From Bacteroidales bacterium (GTDB lineage: Bacteria > Bacteroidota > Bacteroidia > Bacteroidales > P3), in contig JALNVJ010000051.1 in NCBI GenBank assembly GCA_023227645.1, positions 1-9,216 on the forward strand: DNA of 9,216 nucleotides, in the 5' to 3' direction. Positions 1-5,731 of the stretch are shown piece after piece; position 1 is the first letter of the stretch, and every line of letters begins with the position of its first letter. The notes beneath the pieces were generated by a model. That model did not search any database, had not been told where the DNA came from, and saw nothing but the letters and a program-made list of their open reading frames with translations. A program made the translations under genes and the position numbers.

Positions 1-1182
1 TACATTGTTCATAACATTAGAAGGAACTACTTTTTTCTCGAACTTAATTGGCAAATAACCCTTTGGACTATTGCTGTGTTGAATGATGTTTTTGGCATTC
101 TTAAATAACAATATAACTCGTATTAACTTTAACCCTCCTGATGTTGAGCCACTCATTGCTCCTGAGAACATTAGTAAATAAAGAATAAAGATTGCAGGAA
201 GAGTCCAATCGGTATAATTTGTATTTACAAAACCGGTGGAAGTTGATAGACTGGAAACTTGAAAAAGTGCGTGACGAAATGAGGTCTCCAAACCTATGGT
301 AGGGTTATATATAAGAAAGGTTATACAGACTGTTGCTATTATTGTTACTAAAATATATGTCTTAAACTCTTCATTAATCCATAATTTCTTATATTGCCCT
401 TTAGTGGCATAGTAAATCAGGGTGAAGTTTGTGCCAGCAGGAAACATAAAGGCAACTAATATATACTGACTTAATGGCGAAAAAGCTGCTCCTGATGCAT
501 TCTTAGTAGAAAAACCTCCCGAAGCAAGGGTTGAGAAGGAATGGCAAACTGCATCGAAGAAATCCATACCTGAAAAATAAAGGCTAATTATACATAAGAA
601 TGTTAATGTAAAGTATATTGAGATAAGTATTTTCCCAGTTTTCTTTATATGAGGACTTAATTTGTCTTTAGATGGGCCTGCTACTTCAGCTGAGAACAAA
701 GACATAGCACCTGCTCCGATAAATGGAATAAATGAAATAACTAAAACAACAATCCCTATTCCTCCTATCCAATTGGTAAGACTTCTCCAAAATAATATCC
801 CTTTGGGAAAAGACTCAACATCAGAAATTACAGAGGCTCCTGTTGTTGTAAAACCTGACATTGTTTCGAAGAAAGAATCAGTATATGATAGATATCCTCC
901 AATATAATAAGGAAGAGCACCAAAAATTGACATCAAGACCCATATTAAAGCAACAATTAGGAACCCTAAACGTCTATCAATATTCATAATCTCTTGTTTT
1001 AGGAGTGGCACTCTAAGAACAAATCCAATAACAAAAGTTATCAAACAGCTAATTAGCAATGGTTCAATGTCATTTCCATTATAGATTAAGGCAACAAGAA
1101 AGCTTAAGAACATAAACCCTGCTTCAACCATTAGAATCATTCCAATGGCTCTACATGCTGTTACAAATCTACTTTTTAACAT
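1..1182 (-). CDS. trkH: TrkH family potassium uptake protein, C-terminus cut by window edge
   Basis: Integral inner-membrane K+ translocating subunit of the Trk/Ktr superfamily, which normally works with a cytosolic TrkA-type NAD-binding regulator. My translation from ATG at 1182-1180 gives 394 residues in frame to the window edge. The fold of repeated membrane-pore-membrane units is visible: filter loops TTTGASV (112-118), STLASGGFST (217-226) and STSTGFVNT (313-321), plus the family motif GAMSGSTSGGLKLIR (341-355) after the third unit. The fourth filter loop and last helices are missing only because the window ends; full-length relatives are near 480-490 residues. The start sits about 20 nt from a TAnnTTTG box. 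No trkA is visible; it may lie beyond the left edge. The family call is secure; ion preference (K+ versus Na+/K+) and coupling are inferred from homology. Confidence 0.93.
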   Translation of the reverse strand, partial: MLKSRFVTACRAIGMILMVEAGFMFLSFLVALIYNGNDIEPLLISCLITFVIGFVLRVPLLKQEIMNIDRRLGFLIVALIWVLMSIFGALPYYIGGYLSYTDSFFETMSGFTTTGASVISDVESFPKGILFWRSLTNWIGGIGIVVLVISFIPFIGAGAMSLFSAEVAGPSKDKLSPHIKKTGKILISIYFTLTFLCIISLYFSGMDFFDAVCHSFSTLASGGFSTKNASGAAFSPLSQYILVAFMFPAGTNFTLIYYATKGQYKKLWINEEFKTYILVTIIATVCITFLIYNPTIGLETSFRHALFQVSSLSTSTGFVNTNYTDWTLPAIFILYLLMFSGAMSGSTSGGLKLIRVILLFKNAKNIIQHSNSPKGYLPIKFEKKVVPSNVMNNV

Positions 1183-1203
1183 TATTAGAAATTTTAAGGA
1201 TTG

Positions 1204-1211
1204 CAAAGGTA
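1204..1211 (-). promoter_or_regulatory. -7 box (TACCTTTG) for trkH
   Basis: On the minus strand this reads TACCTTTG, a full match to the Bacteroidota -7 consensus TAnnTTTG, 21 nt before the trkH ATG. The only TTTG upstream is 15 nt away, closer than the usual 19-21 nt, so the -33 element is weak or absent. It implies a short leader of roughly 15 nt. Inferred from consensus match only. Confidence 0.5.
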
Positions 1212-1235
1212 GATAAATTTTCTATTCAAAGGAAG

Positions 1236-1285
1236 AATTTCCTAAATCTTCGTTTTAGAAAATTAAAACGAAGATCTAGGAAATT
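1236..1285. repeat. Inverted repeat with 22-nt arms and 6-nt loop
   Basis: Arms 1236-1257 and 1264-1285 are reverse complements except for one position (A1245 opposite C1276), around loop GAAAAT. In RNA from the minus strand that position becomes a G-U wobble, so the stem is unbroken for minus-strand transcripts only. It lies about 55 nt past the stop of the secreted-protein gene and about 25 nt before the trkH -7 box. It may act as a transcript-end or stabilising hairpin for the upstream gene, but no clear U-run follows, so a classic intrinsic terminator is not certain. Confidence 0.75.
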
Positions 1286-1299
1286 AAAACGAAGATTCA
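1258..1299. repeat. Two tandem 21-nt units overlapping the inverted repeat
   Basis: Units 1258-1278 and 1279-1299 agree at 18 of 21 positions; both carry AAATTAAAACGAAGAT (1260-1275 and 1281-1296). The first unit forms the right arm of the hairpin at 1236-1285; the second could also pair with the left arm through 13 bases (TAAAACGAAGATT). The arrangement is therefore one left arm with two competing right arms. Function unknown. Confidence 0.7.
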
Positions 1300-1338
1300 A
1301 TATGAAGTAAAATTAAGTCCCAAAATTAGAATTAATTT

Positions 1339-2193
1339 TTATTGATGCATTATCGGTTTAGGTTTCTTATCATGGAAAAGATATCCTAATTTTAAACTTG
1401 AAGAATAGGTCATATTAGATCCTGCTCCATAAAATAACCCTACTTGATAATAATCAAAGGAATCATCATTATTTAGGTTTGAAAAGCTATATCCTATTCC
1501 AACGCTCCAATCTATTAGAAAACGATTTGAAAAAACCCATTGCTTTCCCCCTACTATCATTAAATTCAAAGAAGCAATGTTTTTTTCTATTGTTGTATAA
1601 TCCTCTGTATAGTTATTGATATCATACACATAATGTTCTACATTTGCATTTATTAATGATATCTTTATCTTCGGCATAACATAGCTTCCTTTCAATATAT
1701 GTGCATATTTCATATTCCTAAGATAATAATCAGGAGAACGGTAGAAACGATAGCCTGCAGATATTGCAAGCCCTGTTGCATCTATATTAAAAGTTTGATA
1801 ACCTAGACCAATTAAGGCAAGTCCTGCCGTCCAACTCTGCTCTGGTTTTATACTCCTTTCATAATCAAATTCCATAAACCCAATAATTGGAGAAGTGAAA
1901 TTAAATTTAATTGCGTTCTTAGTATTATCTTGGTAGTTATTTACTCCAAACATTGAATTTTCTATATTTAAGATTTCTCCATTGGCAAATTTTATATATT
2001 CGATATTGTTTTTATCTATACTAAATCGTCTTTCTTCTCCTCCTAAAGTTGCAGAGTAATAGATTAAATCTTCGCCTATTTCTACAATTTTACAATTAAT
2101 TTCCCCCTTTGGATTCTTCCTAACTATTAGATCTTGAGCCGATAAACTCAGAGCCGAAAATATTATTAGGGTTATGAATATTATTTTTTTCAT
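1339..2193 (-). CDS. Secreted protein of unknown function, probable small outer-membrane beta-barrel
   Basis: I do not recognise a named family. The 284 residues begin with a clear signal peptide (MKKIIFITLI, hydrophobic to about residue 17) ending SLSAQ, with probable cleavage after Ala19. Residues about 21-78 form a short strand-rich segment (DLIVRKNPKGEINCKIVEIG, then a second half ending KFANGEIL) of a kind often found at the N-terminus of Bacteroidota surface proteins. From about 95 on, alternating aromatic/hydrophobic strands with Tyr, Gly and Asn turns (SPIIGFMEFDYERS, AGLALIGLGYQ, AISAGYRFY, VGIGYSFSNL, SLKLGYLF) resemble an outer-membrane barrel. It lacks a typical terminal aromatic residue, since the last strand is followed by a short basic tail HDKKPKPIMHQ. 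It has its own -7 box and lies 69 nt downstream of the CDF gene. Barrel topology is inference. Confidence 0.75.
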   Translation of the reverse strand: MKKIIFITLIIFSALSLSAQDLIVRKNPKGEINCKIVEIGEDLIYYSATLGGEERRFSIDKNNIEYIKFANGEILNIENSMFGVNNYQDNTKNAIKFNFTSPIIGFMEFDYERSIKPEQSWTAGLALIGLGYQTFNIDATGLAISAGYRFYRSPDYYLRNMKYAHILKGSYVMPKIKISLINANVEHYVYDINNYTEDYTTIEKNIASLNLMIVGGKQWVFSNRFLIDWSVGIGYSFSNLNNDDSFDYYQVGLFYGAGSNMTYSSSLKLGYLFHDKKPKPIMHQ

Positions 2194-2218
2194 AAGACTA
2201 TTCTTTTATTATTGTTGA

Positions 2219-2226
2219 CAAAGATA
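2219..2226 (-). promoter_or_regulatory. -7 box (TATCTTTG) for the secreted barrel-like gene
   Basis: The minus strand reads TATCTTTG, a full match to TAnnTTTG, 25 nt before the ATG at 2193. No convincing TTTG is seen 19-21 nt upstream. The box suggests the gene can be transcribed separately from the CDF gene, whose stop is only 36 nt away. Consensus match only. Confidence 0.5.
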
Positions 2227-2262
2227 AATAATTATTTGAAATCTATAGTTTTATTTTTACTT

Positions 2263-3228
2263 TTAATCGTTTTCAATTGCAATTAAATTTCCAACACTAA
2301 ATTCAAATGGCTCCCTACATTCTTCTTTTCTCAACTTACAATCTATCATTCTACATTGGTAACAATAGTTTTGATCGCAAGAATCACTATGAACGGTAAA
2401 ATATAATTCAACATTTTCTCTTTGAACTGCTTGTTTGAGGTTTTCTGTTACCTTATGTCCTTCTTGAATAGTGTAAAAACAAGGAAGAGTCAGATCACAG
2501 TCAAGATGAAGGGAATTACCGTAGCGAATAACTCTTAGGTTATGAATATTTATCCAGTTCTCTTCTTTATACTTATCTATTTTAAGAGCAATAATTTTCA
2601 ATTCATCTTCATCATTCTCATCAACTAAACTAGCTATGGTTTTACTTAAAATACGTAATCCTGTAATAATAATTATTCCTCCATAAACAAAAGCAAGTAG
2701 ACTATCTAACAAAATAAGTCCTGTTATTTTAATTAATATTAATCCAACTAATAAGCCTATTGTTGAATAAGTGTCAGATTGTAGATGTTTTCCTCCTGCA
2801 ACCAGTGCTATGGATGAGCTTTTCTTCCCTTTTTTGATACTCCAAACACCCAAAAGATAATTTAGAACTCCTGTAAAAGCAATTATTACCATCCCTACTT
2901 CAAGTTCAGGGAGCTGAGTTGGTTGGATGAAAAATCTCTTTACGGCTTCATATATGATTAGGCCTCCTGCAAGTATGATTAGAGACCCTTCAATAGATGC
3001 TGAAATCAGTTCCATCTTCCCATGTCCAAAAGGGTGCCTCTCATCTCGTGGTTTTGCTGCCCATCGCAAAGATATAAGACTTATCGCTCCAGCAATAACA
3101 TTAACGATGCTTTCCATTGCATCGGAATAAACTCCTACGGAATTTGTTATAAAATATGCAATAAACTTAGCAATTAACAAAAGTGCAGATATTCCTACTA
3201 TTATTCTTTGAAACTTCCAATTAATCAT
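2263..3228 (-). CDS. Cation diffusion facilitator (CDF) family divalent metal exporter
   Basis: Inner-membrane antiporter that exports Zn2+, Fe2+, Mn2+ or related ions in exchange for protons; it acts as a dimer. The 321 residues show about six membrane helices within 8-190, the cytosolic motif DERHPFGHGKMEL (62-74), and the TM5 metal motif HLQSD (His148, Asp152). In TM2 the usual [H/D]-x-x-x-D pair reads Glu39 and Asn43 (SDAMESIVN), an altered site. A cytosolic ferredoxin-like C-terminal domain spans about 205-280 (conserved HNLRVIRYGNSLHLDCDL). It is followed by a tail with five cysteines (284, 289, 292, 297, 304). The ATG at 3228 follows the TPR gene's hairpin terminator by about 20 nt. 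Metal specificity cannot be read from sequence. Confidence 0.9.
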   Translation of the reverse strand: MINWKFQRIIVGISALLLIAKFIAYFITNSVGVYSDAMESIVNVIAGAISLISLRWAAKPRDERHPFGHGKMELISASIEGSLIILAGGLIIYEAVKRFFIQPTQLPELEVGMVIIAFTGVLNYLLGVWSIKKGKKSSSIALVAGGKHLQSDTYSTIGLLVGLILIKITGLILLDSLLAFVYGGIIIITGLRILSKTIASLVDENDEDELKIIALKIDKYKEENWINIHNLRVIRYGNSLHLDCDLTLPCFYTIQEGHKVTENLKQAVQRENVELYFTVHSDSCDQNYCYQCRMIDCKLRKEECREPFEFSVGNLIAIEND

Positions 3229-3249
3229 CCTACCAATTATTTACAAAAG

Positions 3250-3280
3250 AAAAAGAGCCTTCTTTTGGAAGACTCTTTTT
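3250..3280 (-). terminator. Intrinsic terminator of the TPR gene
   Basis: Stem AAAAAGAG (3250-3257) pairs with CTCTTTTT (3273-3280), then CTTC with GAAG, around a 5-nt loop. The position between the two stems (3258/3272) is a C-A mismatch on the plus strand but a U-G wobble in minus-strand RNA, and the U-rich arm runs on as CTTTTG, so it fits termination of the minus-strand TPR gene that stops 23 nt before it. It ends about 20 nt before the CDF start. Confidence 0.8.
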
Positions 3281-3303
3281 CTAAAAATACTAAAATTATT
3301 ACA

Positions 3304-3972
3304 CTATAAACTCTCTAATCTTGAGATATATTTATCTATTTCTCTTGCTTCCAATGAAGAAGGATAATCCGATTTTATTTTCTTATATGTAATCAAGGCA
3401 TTTTTGTTGTCTTTCTTCATTTCATAAGCTAATCCTAATTTGAAAAGGACAAAAGGTGTTGTCATTTCATTAGAAGAAGAAATTGCTTTTTCATAATTTT
3501 TAATTGCATCATCAACTTTATTTAATTCAAGGTAGCAGTCCCCAATCATTGCTTTTGCTTGATTTGATAGGAAAACGTCATTTGAGCTGAAATCGTCTAG
3601 ATAATCAATTGCTTTCTGATATTCTCCTTTTGATAAATAAGCACTTCCTGCATAGAAATTAGCTAATTTACCACTTTTTGTGCTGCCATATTTATCGACA
3701 ATCGCAATAAATCCCATATGTTTTCCGTCACCATTAAGAGCTTTATCCATATCCTCATTTTTGAAAAATTGTTCAGCTGCGAACATTTCAGCAGAAGCAG
3801 TTTCTTGACGAGGCTCTGCAATAAATTTCTTGTAACCGAAAAAACCTCCAATTAATACTAGAATTGCAATGATTACAATTAATATTATCTTCTGATTTTT
3901 CTCAATGAATTGTTCTGATCTTGAAATGGCTTCACCAACAGCAAGGTTCTTAGATTTTTGTTCTGTACTCAT
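3304..3972 (-). CDS. Membrane-anchored tetratricopeptide repeat protein (YfgM-like layout)
   Basis: The 222-residue product has a charged cytosolic N-terminus (1-27), one strong membrane helix (about 28-48, ILIVIIAILVLIGGFFGYKKF) and a helical outer part with TPR-type repeats at about 102-135 (GKLANFYAGSAYLSKGEYQKAIDYL), 137-170 (AKAMIGDCYLELNKVDDAIKNY) and 173-206. This single-helix-plus-TPR layout resembles YfgM, which associates with the SecYEG translocon and periplasmic chaperones in E. coli; equivalence here is inference. The reading frame is open back to a TTG at 4008, but that codon lies inside the -7 box, so I take the ATG at 3972-3970, giving MSTEQKSKNL. It diverges from the DHOD-like gene and ends in its own terminator, so it is probably monocistronic. 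Confidence 0.85.
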   Translation of the reverse strand: MSTEQKSKNLAVGEAISRSEQFIEKNQKIILIVIIAILVLIGGFFGYKKFIAEPRQETASAEMFAAEQFFKNEDMDKALNGDGKHMGFIAIVDKYGSTKSGKLANFYAGSAYLSKGEYQKAIDYLDDFSSNDVFLSNQAKAMIGDCYLELNKVDDAIKNYEKAISSSNEMTTPFVLFKLGLAYEMKKDNKNALITYKKIKSDYPSSLEAREIDKYISRLESL

Positions 3973-4005
3973 AATATACTTAATGCTATATTTAATTTTA
4001 GATTG

Positions 4006-4013
4006 CAAAGATA
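4006..4013 (-). promoter_or_regulatory. -7 box (TATCTTTG) for the TPR gene
   Basis: The minus strand reads TATCTTTG, a full TAnnTTTG match 33 nt before the chosen ATG. A TTCG lies 18 nt upstream as a poor -33 candidate. The box overlaps the TTG at 4008-4006 that would otherwise extend the reading frame by 12 residues, which is the main reason to prefer the ATG at 3972. Confidence 0.55.
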
Positions 4014-4082
4014 CATTTTTCTTTAAAAATACGAAGTAATCTTGTCTTTTTTTAAAATCTTTTTAGAATATTTACTATTTTA

Positions 4083-4114
4083 TTTGCAAAAGTAGATTTA
4101 TAATTGTAGTTTTG
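4083..4114 (+). promoter_or_regulatory. Bacteroidota-type promoter for the DHOD-like gene
   Basis: TTTG at 4083-4086, a 20-nt spacer, then TAGTTTTG at 4107-4114. This is a full match to the primary sigma consensus TTTG-N19/20-TAnnTTTG and the best promoter in the window. Transcription should begin about 4121, giving a leader under 20 nt to the ATG at 4139. The TTG at 4112, which opens the longest frame, would lie upstream of the transcript. Confidence 0.7.
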
Positions 4115-4138
4115 TTGCTTAAAAATATAATAGTTAGT

Positions 4139-5125
4139 ATGAGTATTAGTACAAAATTCATGGGGTTTAATATCAAAAGCCCTATTGTTGTTGGAAGCTG
4201 TGGTCTGACTTCAAATATTGCAACATTAAAGAAAATTGAACAATCTGGTGCAGGTGCCGTGATTCTTAAATCTTTATTTGAGGAGCAGATTACTCAAGAA
4301 ATGAATGTGAATGTTAAGGTATATAGTGCTAATTTTAGTGGATATCCTGAGGCATACACATACATAGAAGAACATTCAAAAGGTGAAGCTATTTCAAAGT
4401 ACTTAACATTGATTAAGGAAGCGAAGGCTAATTTGTCAATCCCTGTTATTGGAAGTATTAATTGCATAACAGCTTCTGAGTGGCTACCTTTTGTTAAAAT
4501 GGTTGAGGATGCAGGAGCAGACGGAATTGAATTAAATATGTTTCTACTTCCTTCTGACATAAGTCTTTCTCATGAAGACGTGGAGAGGTTTTATGAAGAC
4601 ATTGTACATATTATTAAAAGAGCAACTTCATTACCAATTTCTCTAAAAATTTCATATTATTTTTCTTCCTTAACAAGATTTGCTCAAAAAATATCTTGGC
4701 TTGGTATCTCTAACCTAAATATTTTTAATAGATTCTATCAATCAGATATAAATATTGATACTTTTGAAACCATTCCTGTAAACATTAAGAGTAGTCAAGA
4801 TGAAATTTATAACACAATTAGGTGGACTGCAATCATTTCTCCTGAAATAAGATGTAGTTTAACCGCAGGGAATGGTGTGCATAAAGCAGATGACATTATT
4901 AAGTTACTTCTTGCTGGTGCCGATACGGTTCAAATCGTATCTGTATTATATGATGAGGGGTTAAACTTTATTGTCGACGCTAATAATAAATTGGAAGAGT
5001 GGATGAAGGAAAAAGGTTATACTTCAATAAGTCAGTTTAAAGGAAAGATGGCCGTTAAAAAGAATAAGGATGCTTCAGCGTTTTATAGAGTTCAGTTTAT
5101 GAAATATTATTCTGGGATCGAATAG
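4139..5125 (+). CDS. Dihydroorotate dehydrogenase-like FMN-binding protein
   Basis: A TIM-barrel flavoprotein of the DHOD superfamily, matching the DHOD-like subgroup common in Bacteroidota and other phyla rather than true PyrD. Of 328 residues, the barrel start NIKSPIVVGSCGLTSN (11-26), strand IPVIGSINC (101-109), DGIELNMFLLP (128-138), PISLKIS (166-172) and the FMN-phosphate region TAGNGVHKADD (242-252) with GADTVQIVSVLY (260-271) are visible. In true class 1 enzymes the third region reads like ELNxSCPN and has neighbouring catalytic residues; here it is ELNMFLLP with no Cys, and FNRFYQ (196-201) replaces the substrate-binding Asn-Thr stretch. FMN binding is likely, dihydroorotate oxidation doubtful. 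No pyrimidine gene is nearby. The start is the ATG at 4139, not the TTG at 4112 inside the promoter; ATG at 4160 is another option. Confidence 0.85.
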   Translation: MSISTKFMGFNIKSPIVVGSCGLTSNIATLKKIEQSGAGAVILKSLFEEQITQEMNVNVKVYSANFSGYPEAYTYIEEHSKGEAISKYLTLIKEAKANLSIPVIGSINCITASEWLPFVKMVEDAGADGIELNMFLLPSDISLSHEDVERFYEDIVHIIKRATSLPISLKISYYFSSLTRFAQKISWLGISNLNIFNRFYQSDINIDTFETIPVNIKSSQDEIYNTIRWTAIISPEIRCSLTAGNGVHKADDIIKLLLAGADTVQIVSVLYDEGLNFIVDANNKLEEWMKEKGYTSISQFKGKMAVKKNKDASAFYRVQFMKYYSGIE

Positions 5126-5128
5126 ACA

Positions 5129-5157
5129 TTGACTTAAACTTAAATTATATATATTTA
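5129..5157 (+). promoter_or_regulatory. Weak candidate promoter for the four-helix-bundle gene
   Basis: TTG at 5129-5131, an 18-nt spacer and TATATTTA at 5150-5157, which matches TAnnTTTG at all but the last base. It lies just past the DHOD-like stop and would give a leader of about 40 nt. The region is very AT-rich, so a chance match is possible; read-through from the DHOD-like gene is the alternative. Confidence 0.3.
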
Positions 5158-5202
5158 TAGCTTGTCGAAAGACGATTTACTAATTAAAAACAACCTAAAA
5201 TT

Positions 5203-5649
5203 ATGGAAAATCAAAACAAACCTGTAAGTTTTTTCCGTTTTGAAGATTTGAGAATTTATCACAAATCTTTGGATTATTTTAACTGGATTATTGAACAATC
5301 TAAATCCATTAATCTTGTTGAACAAAAAATAGTTATTGATTCATTAATTAAAGCTGCAATGGGAGTTTCTGTAAATATTGCAGAGGGTTCTTCTCGTCAC
5401 AAACTTCAATTCGTAACTTTTCTAAAAGATGCTAAGACTGCAGTAAGGGAGTGCGCTGTATTATCTTCAATGGCTCTTGGCTCTGGAGTTTTCTCAGATG
5501 AACAGTATGAACAGTCTAAGGAAACATTAATTGAAATGACAAAAATGCTTGGTGCTATGATTGTTTCTCTTCAAAAAAGTACTACTCGCGACTCTTCAGA
5601 AGTAAAAACTGATTTCAATTCATCTAAAGAAATAGACTTTGAATATTAA
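5203..5649 (+). CDS. Four-helix bundle protein (S23 / rRNA intervening-sequence family)
   Basis: A 148-residue member of the small helical family first found encoded inside intervening sequences of 23S rRNA genes and also widespread as free-standing genes, as here. Hallmarks are FEDLRIYHKSLDY (13-25) opening helix 1, the conserved SVNIAEGSSR (56-65), and AKTAVREC (77-84), which corresponds to the family's Ala-x-x-Ser-x-x-Glu region. A predicted fourth helix spans about 99-126, then a polar, probably disordered tail (127-148). Members form pentamers with a basic surface, and nucleic-acid binding has been proposed but the role is unsettled. There is no rRNA in the window. It lies 77 nt after the DHOD-like gene and 82 nt before holB. 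The family is clear, the function unknown. Confidence 0.9.
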   Translation: MENQNKPVSFFRFEDLRIYHKSLDYFNWIIEQSKSINLVEQKIVIDSLIKAAMGVSVNIAEGSSRHKLQFVTFLKDAKTAVRECAVLSSMALGSGVFSDEQYEQSKETLIEMTKMLGAMIVSLQKSTTRDSSEVKTDFNSSKEIDFEY

Positions 5650-5680
5650 AAAGCTTTATTTTTAATCCTTTTTTGTTTTT
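5645..5680 (+). terminator. Weak candidate terminator after the four-helix-bundle gene
   Basis: An 8-bp AT-only stem, ATTAAAAA (5645-5652) with TTTTTAAT (5659-5666) around loop GCTTTA, overlaps the stop codon and is followed by CCTTTTTTGTTTTT. The stem contains no G-C pair, so its strength is doubtful. The T-run and the promoter box just after it fit a transcription-unit boundary here. Confidence 0.3.
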
Positions 5681-5697
5681 AATTGAGAGAATTGTCG

Positions 5698-5705
5698 TAC
5701 ATTTG
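5698..5705 (+). promoter_or_regulatory. -7 box (TACATTTG) for the holB-ricT-gldH-PBP1A unit
   Basis: A full match to TAnnTTTG 26 nt before the holB ATG. The nearest TTTG upstream (5672-5675) is 22 nt away, slightly longer than the usual spacer. With the T-rich stretch before it and the tight spacing of the following four genes, this is the best candidate for the operon promoter. Confidence 0.55.
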
Positions 5706-5731
5706 TTTTCTAAAAAGGAATAACAAAAAAT

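Noticed and set aside
662..907. 81-residue plus-strand open frame
   Set aside because: It lies antisense within trkH, which has clear selectivity-filter motifs; composition is low-complexity Pro/Ile and there is no promoter box.
2927..3130. 67-residue plus-strand open frame
   Set aside because: Antisense shadow of the CDF gene, covering its HPFGHG region.
3244..3251. Possible -7 box (TTCTTTTG, minus strand) for the CDF gene
   Set aside because: One mismatch at the important second position, overlaps the terminator U-tract and lacks a -33 element; a start by read-through past the terminator is equally likely.
3663..3851. 62-residue minus-strand open frame
   Set aside because: Out-of-frame shadow inside the TPR gene on the same strand.
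4294..4560. 88-residue minus-strand open frame
   Set aside because: Antisense shadow of the DHOD-like gene, with no recognisable motif.
5164..5173. GTCGAAAGAC mini-hairpin in the four-helix-bundle leader
   Set aside because: A 3-bp stem with a GAAA loop is too small to support a regulatory call.
5203..5649. Possibility that the S23-type gene marks an rRNA intervening sequence or a mobile element
   Set aside because: No rRNA sequence, transposase, terminal repeats or target duplication is seen around it.
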